DNA of 64,000 bases from Actinomycetota bacterium (GCA_021325455.1 JAJPHD010000026.1:62001-126000), one strand, 5' to 3'; numbered from the stretch's first letter, positions 1 to 9,702 are shown. A program made the numbers and translations. Notes: generated from the letters alone by a model not told the origin.

Positions 1-8
1 GCCTAGGG

Positions 9-545
9 CTACATCTCGTCGGCTTCGTACACCCGGGCGGCGAAGCCCTCCAGGGCCTCGGCGCAGGTGGCCAGGGCGGCCTCGGCCTCCTTGGCGCCGG
101 CCGCCCCCAGGGCGTCCCTGCCCCGCACCGTCTGGAACCACCCCTGCAGCTTGGCCAGGTCCTCCTCGTTCTCCTCCAGCTCCCCGTAGGTGAAGTGGCG
201 GGCGGCGATCTCCTTCTCTATCTCCGCCAGGAAGTCGCGGCAGCGGTCCACGATCTCGGCGTACTCGTCGTCCCGGGCCGCGTTGACGGCTGCCACCATG
301 TCGGTCTGGCCGGCCAGCGCCGTTGCCGCCAGGAGCAGGCAGGAACCCCCGAGCTGCTCGATGATCTCCTTGCGCAGGGCACGCAGAGCCCTCTCGGCGG
401 CGGGGCTGGCCGGCAGGGCGGCCACCGAGCTCTGTAGGTACACGGCCCCGAGACGCTTGAGCCGCCGCCACACGGCCGCTCGCAACCGGGTGGGCTCCGA
501 CGGCACCCGGTACACCAACACCAGCCAGCGGACACGCTCGGGCAT
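9..545 (-). CDS. ChrB N-terminal-domain protein (chromate-resistance ChrB-like)
   Basis: A 178-residue soluble protein. Its start reads WLVLVYRVPSEPTRLRAAVW followed by a basic LKRLGAVYLQSSVAALP stretch. This is the pattern I associate with the ChrB N-terminal domain, found in regulators and accessory proteins of chromate resistance. The C-terminal half is charged, alanine-rich and probably helical (GELEENEEDLAKLQGW). There is no adjacent chrA transporter or ChrB C-terminal (ChrB/SodM-like) domain in view, so a role in chromate resistance is not shown. Short stand-alone versions of this domain occur in actinobacteria. ATG start. The gene is complete, with its TAG stop a few bases inside the window edge, so any downstream operon partner lies outside. 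Confidence 0.6.
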   Translation of the reverse strand: MPERVRWLVLVYRVPSEPTRLRAAVWRRLKRLGAVYLQSSVAALPASPAAERALRALRKEIIEQLGGSCLLLAATALAGQTDMVAAVNAARDDEYAEIVDRCRDFLAEIEKEIAARHFTYGELEENEEDLAKLQGWFQTVRGRDALGAAGAKEAEAALATCAEALEGFAARVYEADEM

Positions 546-625
546 GGGAGCCAGTCTGCCCTGCCGTCGAGCGCACCGGGTGGGTGGACAGGGAGGGGGC
601 GGGGCCGAGGACCGGTTTCGCCCTC

Positions 626-2263
626 CTATGCGGGCTGGAGGTCGGCCTCGAGGTAGCGCTGGCGGCAGAGCGAGCGTTGCAGCTTGCCCGACGAGGTCTT
701 GGGCAGGCTGCCCGGGCCGACCAGGACCACGTCCCGGGGCGGCAGGCCCACGCTGTGCCGGACCCGCTCGGCCACCGCCCGCCGCAGGGAGTCGGCGTCG
801 GCCTGGCGGGTCTCGGCCACCACCACGAGACCCTCACGTCCCCGGGTCCCCTCTATCCCGAAGGCGATGACGTTGCCCGCCCTCACGCCCGCCACCCCGG
901 CCACGGCCCGCTCCACGTCCTCGGGGTAGATGTTGCGGCCCCCCACGATGATCACATCCTTGGACCGACCGCACACCACGAGGTCCCCCTCGGCCATGTA
1001 GGCCAGGTCGCCGGTCCGCAGCCAACCGTCGGGCGTGAAGGCCCTGGCCGTGGCTTCCGGGTTGGCGTAGTAGCCGGGGGTAACCGAGCTCCCCCTTATC
1101 TGGAGCTCGCCCACCTCCCGCTCGCCGCGCACCCTCCCCTCGGGGTCCACGATGCGGACCTCCAGGTCCCCGATGGGCCGGCCCAGGCGGGCCAGGCGCC
1201 TGGCGACCGCCGCCCTCGGGTCGGCTGGCACCGCCAATCCCTCTTGCTCCAGGGTGGCCCGGTCCACGGCGTCGGTGGTGAGCCCGGTCCACAGCTCCGG
1301 GAAGGTGACGGCCAGGGTGGCCTCGGCCATCCCGAAGCCGCACAGGACCGAGCGGGGATCGAGGCCGTGGCGCTCGCCGGCGGCACAGAAGGCCTCGACG
1401 GCCCCCGGGTCGATGGGCTCGGCCCCGTTGAACGCCAGCCGCCAGGAGGAGAGGTCGAGGCGGTCCATGCGGGCCAGAGCCCGGGCCGCCAAGGCGTAGC
1501 CGAAGTTGGGGCCCGCCGTGCAGGTGCCCCGGTAGGCGCTCATCCACTCCACCCAGCGGGACGGGGAGGACATGAACTCCTGGGGGGTGGCCAGCACCGC
1601 CTGCCCGCCCGTGACCATCGGCACCGTGAGGCAGCCGATCAGGCCCATGTCGTGGTAGAGGGGCAGCCACGACACGGTGACGTCGTCAGGCGTCATCTTG
1701 AGGCCTTCGGCCATGGCCTCCACGTTGGCCCCGACCTGGGCGTGGGGGAGCATGACACCCTTGGGCTCGGCGGTGGACCCGCTCGTGAACTGGATGATGG
1801 CGAGGGAGCTCGCGTCGGCGGGTGGGGCCTCGAACCTCCCCGCCTGGCCTCCCGCCACGTCCTCGAAGGGGACGAGGGGCGGGTCGCCCGGGGCTGGCTC
1901 CACCACGCCGGCCAGGGCCGGGTCGACCAGGCACAGGCTGGCGTCAGAGGCCCGGAGGCGCCCGCGGGTCTGGGCCACGAACTCCTCCACTGACCCCAGC
2001 CTCATCGGAAGGGGGAGCATGACCGTGGCCGCCCCTGACAGCCAGACAGCCTGGATGGCCGTCACCAGCAAGCGCGAGGTGGGGCCCAGCAGGGCCACGC
2101 GCTCGCCCGGCCCCACCCCCCTTGCCTGCAGCCCAGCCGCCATGGCCCGCGCCTCCTCGTGGAGCTGGGCCCAGGAGAGGCTCTCCGACCTGTCGCCGGC
2201 GATGAACGTCACCCCTCCGGTCCCGCTGGCCGCCTCGATGCGCTGGGGGAGGGTCAGGCTCAT
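626..2263 (-). CDS. AMP-dependent acyl ligase (fatty acyl-AMP/acyl-CoA ligase, FAAL-like)
   Basis: A 545-residue ANL-superfamily adenylating enzyme that would activate a carboxylate, probably a fatty acid, as its acyl-AMP. The P-loop-like motif FTSGSTAEPKG is near residues 159-169, followed by SWLPLYHDMGLIG, FNGAEPI, a GMAEAT block, the TGD hinge region (LRTGDLAY) and the C-terminal catalytic lysine in PKTSSGK. The HDMG, NGAEP and AEAT wording resembles fatty acyl-AMP ligases of the FadD32 type more than ordinary acyl-CoA synthetases. No polyketide synthase or carrier protein lies next to it, so CoA or a remote carrier could be the acceptor. ATG start with no clear Shine-Dalgarno. It is divergent from the MinD-like gene across about 80 bases. 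Confidence 0.85.
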   Translation of the reverse strand: MSLTLPQRIEAASGTGGVTFIAGDRSESLSWAQLHEEARAMAAGLQARGVGPGERVALLGPTSRLLVTAIQAVWLSGAATVMLPLPMRLGSVEEFVAQTRGRLRASDASLCLVDPALAGVVEPAPGDPPLVPFEDVAGGQAGRFEAPPADASSLAIIQFTSGSTAEPKGVMLPHAQVGANVEAMAEGLKMTPDDVTVSWLPLYHDMGLIGCLTVPMVTGGQAVLATPQEFMSSPSRWVEWMSAYRGTCTAGPNFGYALAARALARMDRLDLSSWRLAFNGAEPIDPGAVEAFCAAGERHGLDPRSVLCGFGMAEATLAVTFPELWTGLTTDAVDRATLEQEGLAVPADPRAAVARRLARLGRPIGDLEVRIVDPEGRVRGEREVGELQIRGSSVTPGYYANPEATARAFTPDGWLRTGDLAYMAEGDLVVCGRSKDVIIVGGRNIYPEDVERAVAGVAGVRAGNVIAFGIEGTRGREGLVVVAETRQADADSLRRAVAERVRHSVGLPPRDVVLVGPGSLPKTSSGKLQRSLCRQRYLEADLQPA

Positions 2264-2330
2264 GCCCGTTGGACCGGGCGGGGAGGGCGGCCGTTACCGG
2301 GCCGGGACTGTCGCCCCTGTTAGGGGACGT

Positions 2331-2336
2331 TAAGCT
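2331..2336 (+). promoter_or_regulatory. Putative -10 box (TAAGCT) of the Ubl-MinD gene
   Basis: A TAnnnT hexamer ends 8 nt before the GTG start of the MinD-like gene, and no Shine-Dalgarno sequence lies in between. The spacing fits a leaderless transcript. No convincing -35 element is visible. Confidence 0.35.
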
Positions 2337-2344
2337 GCCCGCCC

Positions 2345-3856
2345 GTGGTGGGCGGGCTGGGCGAGGGCCCCGGACCGGCGCCCGGGGGCCCCGGCTCCGG
2401 GCGGGTCCTGGTGACGGTGGTGTCCCCGGTGGGGCGGTTCGACCTGGCCCTGCCCCCCGACCAGGCGGTGGGGGAGATGCTGCCCGACATCGTCCGGGCC
2501 GCAGCCGGGCCCTCCCACAGGACCAGCTGGGAGCTGAGGTCAACCGATGGGACTCCCCTCGACGCCTCGAGGTGCCTCCAGGACCATGGGGTGGGTGACG
2601 GAGCGGTGTTGTGCCTGGCGGCGACGGGAACCCCCACCTCGGCTCGCCCCGGGGTGGTCCCCGGGACGCCTGGGGGAGGGCCGGCCTCCGGGGGCGATGC
2701 CCCCCCGCCACTCGCTCCGGTGGAGTGGCCTGCGGGTCTCACGCCCCCCGGCCGAGACGTACCTGCGGTCTCCGGCGTCACCGGTATCGCCGTCCCTCGG
2801 CGAGGACCCCCTCCCGAAGGGACCCCGCCCCTCCTCCTGGAGCGGACCCTCCTGGACCGGAGCCGTGCCCTCCTGCCACCCTCCCACGGTCCCCTTCGTC
2901 GCCTGGCCATGGCCGTCGGGGCCGCCATACGGCGCCCCCCCTCAGCGGACACCCGGCCGCCGCCCGTCCCGGGATCGGCCCCCAGCCCCGCCTCGCTGAC
3001 GGTCGCCAAGCCGCCTTCGGCCCTGGCCCGGGCCCGCTTGGCCTGGAGGGCCTCGGACTACCTGGAGGAGCTCGATGCCGCCATCGCCGCCCCGCGACTG
3101 CGCCGGTGCGTGACCATCGCCGTCGTCTCGCCCAAGGGCGGGGTGGGCAAGACCACCATCACCTCCCTCCTCGGCACCCTGCTGGCTCTCCAGCGGCGGG
3201 ACCGGATCGTCGCCGTGGACACCAATCCCGACTTCGGTTCCCTGGGCCGGGTGCTCACACCCGACCACCAGCTGTTCGTGGACGACCTCCTGGTCCGGGT
3301 GGGCCAGCCGGGCCTCACCCTCACCGACCTGGACAGCCAGTTGGGCCGGGCCGTGCACGGCCTGATGGTGCTGCCCGCCCCCACCGACCCGGCCCGCATG
3401 GCCCGCCTGGACGAGGGGGCCTACAGGGCCGTGATCGACAGGCTCAAGGGCTTCGTGGGCATGGTCATCCTCGACTGCGGCACGGGCCTGCAGGAGCCGG
3501 CCGCCCGGGCCGCCCTGGCTACCTGCGACCAGATCCTCCTCGTCACCGATGCCGAGCCGGCCACGGCCAGCCTGGTGGCCGAGGCCGGGGCCCTGGTGGC
3601 CGCCAGCGGCCGGCCTATCATCGTCGTGGTGAACAAGCTGCCCACCGGGCGGTTGGGGCTGGACCTCGGAAGGCTGGGGGCCTATCTGCCCCAGGCCAGT
3701 GCCATGGTCACCCTGCCGAGCCAGCCCGAGGCGGCGGGGCGCCTGTCGGGGGGCAGCTTCGACTGGAGGGACGCCCCCGAGCCCTGGCAGAGGGCGTGCC
3801 GGGAGCTGGCGGTGATCATCACCTCGGCGTGGACGGAGCTGGGGGTCACCCTGTAG
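2345..3856 (+). CDS. MinD/ParA-type ATPase with N-terminal ubiquitin-like (YukD/EccD-type) domain
   Basis: 503 residues in three parts. Residues about 20-95 (VLVTVVSPVGRFDLALPPD..., LRSTDGTPLD, DGAVLCL) look like the ubiquitin-like domain found at the N terminus of EccD and in YukD/EsaB of type VII secretion. A proline- and arginine-rich, probably disordered linker runs to about 250. The C-terminal half is a deviant-Walker ATPase, with KGGVGKTT at about 264-271, VDTNPDFGSLG at about 293 and the switch-like LDCGTG at about 378. This layout recalls the ESX accessory ATPase EspI, which also has a long linker before a MinD domain. No other ESX component (EccC, EsxAB, mycosin) is in view. The function is unknown: an ATP-driven switch in secretion or a positioning role are both possible. 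The GTG start is preceded by a TAnnnT box, and the first codons are GTG GTG. Confidence 0.75.
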   Translation: MVGGLGEGPGPAPGGPGSGRVLVTVVSPVGRFDLALPPDQAVGEMLPDIVRAAAGPSHRTSWELRSTDGTPLDASRCLQDHGVGDGAVLCLAATGTPTSARPGVVPGTPGGGPASGGDAPPPLAPVEWPAGLTPPGRDVPAVSGVTGIAVPRRGPPPEGTPPLLLERTLLDRSRALLPPSHGPLRRLAMAVGAAIRRPPSADTRPPPVPGSAPSPASLTVAKPPSALARARLAWRASDYLEELDAAIAAPRLRRCVTIAVVSPKGGVGKTTITSLLGTLLALQRRDRIVAVDTNPDFGSLGRVLTPDHQLFVDDLLVRVGQPGLTLTDLDSQLGRAVHGLMVLPAPTDPARMARLDEGAYRAVIDRLKGFVGMVILDCGTGLQEPAARAALATCDQILLVTDAEPATASLVAEAGALVAASGRPIIVVVNKLPTGRLGLDLGRLGAYLPQASAMVTLPSQPEAAGRLSGGSFDWRDAPEPWQRACRELAVIITSAWTELGVTL

Positions 3857-3898
3857 CGCTCGTGGCCCCAAGTCCCCGTACTCCGGTTTGAGCGCCAT

Positions 3899-3914
3899 GC
3901 CGGCCAGGGCCGGC
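3899..3914 (+). terminator. Hairpin between convergent genes (possible terminator)
   Basis: GCCGGC-CAGG-GCCGGC gives a 6-bp GC stem with a 4-nt loop about 40 nt after the MinD-like stop codon. There is no T-tract, so intrinsic termination is uncertain. The rest of the 170-base convergent gap before leuS is GC-rich and shows no gene. Confidence 0.25.
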
Positions 3915-4028
3915 GTGGGGCCCCCGGTCACCCGTCCCGCTCAGGCTACGCCCGGGAGCGGAGACCAGCACGCCCGGCATCAACAGGCCCTGGCGGTGCC
4001 GGGCCTACCCGGGCCCGCCGGGCCGGGT

Positions 4029-6505
4029 TCAGGCCACCACGTTCACAAGGGTGGGCGGCCGGGCTACGACCCGGCGTGGCTCCCGCCCCCCGAGGTGGTG
4101 GGCCACCCGGGGCGAGGACAGGGCCAGGCGGACCACCTCCTCCTCGCCGGCACCGGCCGGCACCTCCAGGCGGTCCCGGACCTTGCCGTTCACCTGCACG
4201 ACCAGGGTCACCGAGGACGGACGGACCAGGTCGGGATCGGCCATCGGCCAGGGCTGGCGGTAGACGGGGCCGGCCGAGGAGCCGTGGCGGCGCTCCCAGA
4301 TCTCGGCGGCCAGGTGGGGCGCCATGGGCGAGAGGAGCAGGCACAAGGTGTCCACAGCCTCAGAGAGGGTCGCCGCCCGGGGGCCACCCTCGACGCCCAG
4401 GTAGCGGTACAAGGTATTGGTGAGCTCCATGAGGTGGGCCACGGCGGTGTTGTACGACCATCGCTCGAAGTCCGCTGTCACCGAGGCGATGGCCCGGTGC
4501 ACGGCCCGCACCACCTCCTGGTCGGCGGCCCGGGCGGCCCGGTCGGAGCCCGGCACCCCCGCCTCCCCGGTGCCCAGCCGCCAGACTCGCCCCAGCCATC
4601 GGGCGCAGCTCTCGATGATCTCGTCGGACTGCTCGTTCCAGTCCAGGTCGTCGGCCGGGGGGCCAGCGAAGAGGTGGAACAGCCTCAAGGCGTCCGCCCC
4701 GACGGTGTCGAAGTACCTCTGCGGGCCGACGAGGTTCCCCCGCGACTTGGACATGGCCCTGCCTTCCAGGCGGATCATGCCCTGGTTGAACAGGCGCTGG
4801 AAGGGCTCGCGCAGGAAGGACGGTGCGAAGCCCAGGTCGGCCAGGGCCCGGGTGAAGAACCGGGCGTACAGCAGGTGCAGGATGGCATGGGTGATGCCGC
4901 CGATGTACTGGTCGACGGGCATCCAGTGCTCGACCGCCACCCTCCCGAAGGGCTCGCTTTCCGCCCACGGGTCGCAGAAGCGCAGGAAGTACCAGGAGGA
5001 GTCGAAGAAGGTGTCGAGGGTGTCAGTCTCCCGCCGGGCCGGCCCGCCGCAGCGGGGGCAGCTCACGGACATGAACCCCTCGTGCCGGCCCAAGGGTGAC
5101 TCCCCCGTGGGGCGGAACTCCACGTCGTCGGGCAGCAGGACGGGCAGCTGGTCCTCGGGCACGGGCACCATCCCGCAGTCCCGGCACCAGATCACCGGGA
5201 TGGGGCAGCCCCAGTAGCGCTGGCGGCTCACCAGCCAATCCCTCAACCTGTAGTTCACCTTTCGCCGGCCGATCCCCTCCTGCTCCAGCCACACGCTGGC
5301 GGCTTCCTTGGCCTCCGCCACCGACAGGCCATCCATCCAGGCGCTGTTCACCTTGAGGCCCTCGCCGGAATAGGCCTCCCCCGTCCAGCCCTCGGGGGGC
5401 TCCACCGTCCGCACTATGGGCAGGCCATTGGCGGTGGCGAAGTCCCAGTCCCGCTGGTCCTCGGCCGGCACGGCCATGATGGCACCCGTGCCGTAGCCCA
5501 TGAGCACGTAGTCGGCCAGGTAGACGGGCACCGGCTGGCCGGTGAGGGGGTTCACCACGTAGCTGCCGGTGAACGCGCCCCGCTTCTCGGGAGCCTCCCC
5601 CGCCTCCAGCGTGGCCTGGCGCTCGATCTCCGACCGCCGGGCCACCATCTCCACCAGCTGGCCCACCTCCCTCTCCTGCTCGGGCAGGGTCAGCTCGCCC
5701 ACCAGGGGATGCTCGGGGGCCAGCACGGCGTAGGTCATCCCCCCGATGGTGTCGGGCCGGGTGGTGAACACCGTGACCCGCAGGTCGGGCCTTCCGTCCA
5801 CGGCCAGGTCGATCTCCACCCCCTCGGAGCGCCCGATCCAGTTGCGCTGCATGGTCTTCACGCGCTCGGGCCATTCCAGGCCGTCCAGGGCGTCCAGCAG
5901 CTCCTGGGCGTAGGCCGTTATGCGCAGGAACCACTGCTCCAGCTCCCGGCGCACCACCAGGTCACCCGAGCGCTCGCAGGTCCCATCGGCCAGCACCTGC
6001 TCGTTGGCCAGCACGGTCTGGCAACCGGGGCACCAGTTCACGGGGGCCGAAGCCCGGTAGGCAAGGCCCGCCTCCAGCATGCGCAGGAAGAAGACCTGGT
6101 TCCAGCGGATGTACTCGGGGTCGTGGCTGCGGACCACCCGCCGCCAGTCGTAGGCAGCCCCCAGGGACCGGAGGCTGGCCGTCAGCTCCCCGATCCGGGC
6201 CTCGGTGTAGACCCGGGGGTGGACCCCCGTCCTGATGGCCGAGTTCTCCGCCGGCAACCCGAAGGAGTCGAAGCCGATGGGGGACAGCACGGCGTACCCC
6301 AGCATTGTCCTCCACCTGACATTGAGGTCACCGAAGGTGTAGTTGCGGATGTGGCCCTGGGGGCCGCCCCGCTCGGGTAGGGGTACATGCACAGCACGTA
6401 GTAGGGCGGCCGGGGGTCGTCGGCCTCCACCTCCCAGGTGCCGTCCGAAGCCCACCTCTCCTGCCACTTCTTCTCTATGCCCCGTACGTCATAGGCCTCG
6501 GCCAT
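4029..6505 (-). CDS. leuS: Leucyl-tRNA synthetase, interrupted by an apparent frameshift in the HIGH motif
   Basis: Class I aminoacyl-tRNA synthetase that charges tRNA-Leu, about 825 residues once the two frames are joined. The N terminus starts at the ATG at 6505 (MAEAYDVRGIEKKWQERW) and reads to YVLCMYPYPSG, then leaves frame near 6352-6363. The other frame resumes at QGHIRNYTFGDLNVRW and continues to the stop, carrying the CP1 editing domain (TTRPDTIGG), MSKSRGN (KMSKS motif) and the anticodon-binding and C-terminal domains. LeuRS normally has four residues ending in H-x-G-H here. Restoring one base in the run of five C's (GCCCCCAG to GCCCACCAG) would give PSGAAHQGHIRNY, a normal HIGH motif. 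LeuRS is essential, so an assembly or sequencing error is most likely; a real mutation or recoding is less so. No second leuS is in the window. It is divergent from aroG. Confidence 0.9.
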
Positions 6506-6610
6506 GCCCGGATGCTAGGCGGAATCGCATCTGCCCCTCCTCCTCCCCTCCCCTCACGGGGCGGCCCGGCTGCTTGAAAACCCCGGGCCCGATCGGGGAG
6601 GCTGGGACGG

Positions 6611-7957
6611 ATGAGCGATAGCCCCTGGCACCCGGCCAGCTGGCGGGATCGCCCTGTGAGCCAGCAGCCCGAGTGGCCGGACCCGGGGGCGCTGGAAGCC
6701 GCCCTCAAGACCCTCTCGGGCCTGCCGCCGCTGGTGTTCGCCGGCGAGGCTCGCCGGCTGCGGTCCTCCCTGGCCGAGGTGGCCGCTGGACGAGCCTTCC
6801 TCCTCCAGGCCGGCGACTGCGCCGAGTCCTTCTCGGACTGGAGCGCGGACATCATCCGGGACAAGCTCAAGGTGATCCTGCAGATGGCGGTCATCCTCAC
6901 CTACGGGGGCGGGGTGCCGGTCGTCAAGGTGGGCCGCATCGCCGGCCAGTTCGCCAAGCCGCGCACCGCCGCCACCGAGAAGGCCGGAGGGGTGGAGATC
7001 CCGGCCTTCCGGGGCCACATCGTCCACGACGACGCCCCCACGGCCGAGGCCCGGGTGCCCGACCCCACCCGGATGCTCACTGCCTACCACCAGTCGGCCT
7101 CGACCCTGAACCTCCTGCGAGCCTTCACCAAGGGCGGCTTCGCCGACCTCTCCCAGGTCCACGTGTGGAACCAGGAGTTCGTGGCCCGGAGCCCCGCCGG
7201 GCGCCACTACGAGGCCCTGGCCGGGGAGATAGAGCGGGCCCTGCGCTTCATGTCCGCCTGTGGGGTCGACCTCTCGAGCGAGGGGAAGCTGCACCAGGTG
7301 GACTTCTGGACCAGCCACGAGGCCCTGCTCCTTCCCTGGGAGGAAGCCCTCACCCGCCGGGACTCCCTCACCGGGGACTGGTACGACTGCTCGGCCCATC
7401 TGCTCTGGGTAGGTGAGAGGACGAGGGGGCTGGACGGCGCCCACGTGGAGTTCCTGCGCGGCGTCCACAACCCGGTGGCTGCCAAGGTGGGGCCGGGGGC
7501 CACCCCCGCCGACGTGCTCGGCCTGTGCGAGGCCCTGAACCCCGAGCGCGTGCCCGGTCGGCTCACGCTCATCGCCCGCATGGGGGCGATGAAGGTGGGG
7601 ACCGCCCTGCCTCCGCTCCTGTCGGCGGTGGCTGACGCCGGCCATCCGGTGGTGTGGGCCTGCGACCCCATGCACGGCAACACCTTTTCCTCCGACGGCG
7701 GGCGCAAGACCCGCCGCTTCGACGACGTGATCGAGGAGATCCGGGGGTTCTTCGCCGCCCATGCCCAGGTCGGGACCTGGCCCGGGGGGGTCCATGTGGA
7801 GCTGACCGGGGACGACGTCACAGAATGCCTGGGCGGTGGGTCCGAGGTCCTGGAGGACGACCTGCCCCTCCGGTACACCACCACCTGCGATCCCCGCCTC
7901 AACGCCGGGCAGTCCCTGGATCTGGCCTTCCGGGTGGCGGAGCTGCTAAGGGCCTGA
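6611..7957 (+). CDS. aroG: 3-deoxy-D-arabino-heptulosonate 7-phosphate synthase, class II
   Basis: First enzyme of the shikimate pathway: phosphoenolpyruvate + erythrose 4-phosphate give DAHP. At 448 residues it is the usual size for the plant/actinobacterial type. Diagnostic blocks are DCAESF near the start, VVKVGRIAGQFAKPR, the RMGA segment, the metal-binding CDPMHGNT and, near the C terminus, GGVHVELTGDDVTECLGG. The ATG is preceded by GGGAGG at a slightly long spacing. It stands alone rather than in an aromatic-acid operon. Its last 12 bases overlap the convergent acyl-CoA dehydrogenase gene. Confidence 0.95.
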   Translation: MSDSPWHPASWRDRPVSQQPEWPDPGALEAALKTLSGLPPLVFAGEARRLRSSLAEVAAGRAFLLQAGDCAESFSDWSADIIRDKLKVILQMAVILTYGGGVPVVKVGRIAGQFAKPRTAATEKAGGVEIPAFRGHIVHDDAPTAEARVPDPTRMLTAYHQSASTLNLLRAFTKGGFADLSQVHVWNQEFVARSPAGRHYEALAGEIERALRFMSACGVDLSSEGKLHQVDFWTSHEALLLPWEEALTRRDSLTGDWYDCSAHLLWVGERTRGLDGAHVEFLRGVHNPVAAKVGPGATPADVLGLCEALNPERVPGRLTLIARMGAMKVGTALPPLLSAVADAGHPVVWACDPMHGNTFSSDGGRKTRRFDDVIEEIRGFFAAHAQVGTWPGGVHVELTGDDVTECLGGGSEVLEDDLPLRYTTTCDPRLNAGQSLDLAFRVAELLRA

Positions 7958-9628
7958 ACGGGCCGGGCGGGCCCGGTCGACTATCGCCCTGGTGTCCGTC
8001 CCGGGAGGCAGGGTGCCGAGGGCCCGGCCCCAGTCCCCGGCCAGCCGGGTAGCACAGAAGGCTCCCGCCACCGGGTCGGGGGCGTGGCGGACCAGCAGCG
8101 AGCCCTGGAGGCAGAGGGCCATGGCCTCCACCAGGCGCCGGGCCATGCCCACCCGGCCGGCGGCGCCGGGCAGCTCCCTCTCGAGGGAGGCGATGGCGGC
8201 GTCCAGGCACCTGTCGGCTCCGGACCCCAAGTGCACCTCGGCCAGGAAGGCGTCCAGGGTCTCCGGCTCCCGGGAGATGGCCCGGAGCACGTCCAGGCAG
8301 ATCACGTTGCCCGACCCCTCCCAGATGCCGTTGAGCGGGCTCTCGCGAAAGAGCCTGGGCATCCCGGACTCCTCTATGTACCCGTTGCCTCCCAGGCACT
8401 CCAGGGCCTCGGCCACCACCGTGGGCTGGCGCTTGCAGACCCAGTACTTGGCGACCGCCGTGGCCAGGCGGCCCAGGGAGGCCTCTTGGGCGTCGCCAGC
8501 GGCGGCCCCGTCATAGCTGCGGGCCAGGCGGGCCATGAGCACGGTGGCGGCCTCGGACTCCACGGCCAGGTCGGCTAGGACGGCCGCCATGAGGGGCTGG
8601 TCCACGAGGAGCCGGCCGAAGGCCCGACGGTGGTCGGCATGGTGTATGGCCTGGACCACGGCCTGGCGCAACCCGGCCACGGTGCCCACCACGCAGTCCA
8701 GACGGGTGTAGTTGACCATCTCGATGATGGTGGGCACCCCCCGGCCCTCCTCGCCCACCAGGCGGGCCAGGGCTCCATGCAGCTCGATCTCGCAGGAGGC
8801 GTTGGAGCGGTTGCCCAGCTTGTCCTTGATGCGCTGGAGGGCAATTCCGTTGCGGGAGCCGTCAGGAAGGACCCGGGGCAAGAGGAAGCACGAGAGGCCG
8901 CCAGGGGCCTGGGCCAGCACCAGGAAGGCGTCGCACATGGGGGCGGAGCAGAACCACTTGTGCCCGACGAGCCGGTACTCCTGGGCGCGCCCCCCGCCCG
9001 CCAAGGGCTGGGCCTGGGTGGTGTTGGCCCTCAAGTCCGATCCTCCCTGCTTCTCCGTCATGGCCATACCGCAGAGAAGGCCGGCCTTGTCGCCGGGCGG
9101 GCGCAGGGCGGGGTCGTACACGAGGGAGGTGAGACCCGGCTCCCAGGCCGCTGCCACCTCGGGCTCGGACCTGAGCGCCGGTATGGCCGAGTAGGTCATC
9201 GAGACCGGGCACCCGTGGCCCGCCTCCACCTGGCTCCACACCGCGAACTTGGCTGCCCGGGCCAGATGGGCCCCGGGGCGGGGGTGGGCCCAGGGACCGG
9301 CATGCAGGCCGTGGGACACCGCCGTCTCCATCAGCCGGTGATAGCTCGGGTGGTACTCCACCTCGTCGATGCGGTGACCGTAACGGTCGTGGGTGCGCAG
9401 CACCGGGGGGTGGGCGTTGGCCTCGTGGCCCCAGGCCATGACCTCCGCCTTCCCCGCCAGGGTCCCGAGGGCGGCGATCTCGGCGTCGGCCCAGCCGGCC
9501 CCCTCCCTGTGGACGGCCTCGACCAGGGCCCGGTCGGAGCGGTATACGTCGTAGCCGGCCAGCGGCGGTGGCTGGTTCAGGACCTCGTGGGTCGACCAGC
9601 CCGGGGCAGGGGCGGTTGGCGGGGGCAC
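7946..9628 (-). CDS. AidB-type acyl-CoA dehydrogenase family flavoprotein
   Basis: A 560-residue member of the acyl-CoA dehydrogenase superfamily. It opens THEVLNQPPPLAGYDVY, the typical start of the AidB branch, and has the FAD/substrate block CGMAMTEKQGGSDLRANTT, YTRLDCVVG, and LGGNGYIEESGMPRLFRESPLNGIWEGSGN near the C-terminal third. E. coli AidB belongs to the adaptive response to alkylation and binds DNA. The true substrate of most homologs is unknown, so I would not assume DNA repair here. The chosen GTG at 9628 has GGGAGG at about 8 nt. A longer frame runs upstream but crosses the tRNA gene and is not credible. It is convergent with aroG. Confidence 0.88.
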   Translation of the reverse strand: MPPPTAPAPGWSTHEVLNQPPPLAGYDVYRSDRALVEAVHREGAGWADAEIAALGTLAGKAEVMAWGHEANAHPPVLRTHDRYGHRIDEVEYHPSYHRLMETAVSHGLHAGPWAHPRPGAHLARAAKFAVWSQVEAGHGCPVSMTYSAIPALRSEPEVAAAWEPGLTSLVYDPALRPPGDKAGLLCGMAMTEKQGGSDLRANTTQAQPLAGGGRAQEYRLVGHKWFCSAPMCDAFLVLAQAPGGLSCFLLPRVLPDGSRNGIALQRIKDKLGNRSNASCEIELHGALARLVGEEGRGVPTIIEMVNYTRLDCVVGTVAGLRQAVVQAIHHADHRRAFGRLLVDQPLMAAVLADLAVESEAATVLMARLARSYDGAAAGDAQEASLGRLATAVAKYWVCKRQPTVVAEALECLGGNGYIEESGMPRLFRESPLNGIWEGSGNVICLDVLRAISREPETLDAFLAEVHLGSGADRCLDAAIASLERELPGAAGRVGMARRLVEAMALCLQGSLLVRHAPDPVAGAFCATRLAGDWGRALGTLPPGTDTRAIVDRARPARSGP

Positions 9629-9702
9629 GGAGCCATCCTCCCACTGGGCACCGACCTGTCGTGCGGTCCCACCCGGTCGGGCTGATAAGGTCACTACGGC
9701 TC

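Noticed and set aside
584-1993. Long plus-strand open frame (469 codons) opposite the acyl ligase
   Set aside because: It is a GC-driven mirror of the real gene: low-complexity Gly/His/Pro/Arg product with no family motif, while the minus strand has complete ANL motifs.
3888-5099. 403-codon plus-strand frame opposite leuS
   Set aside because: Antisense shadow of LeuRS, rich in Gly/His/Pro, with no domain.
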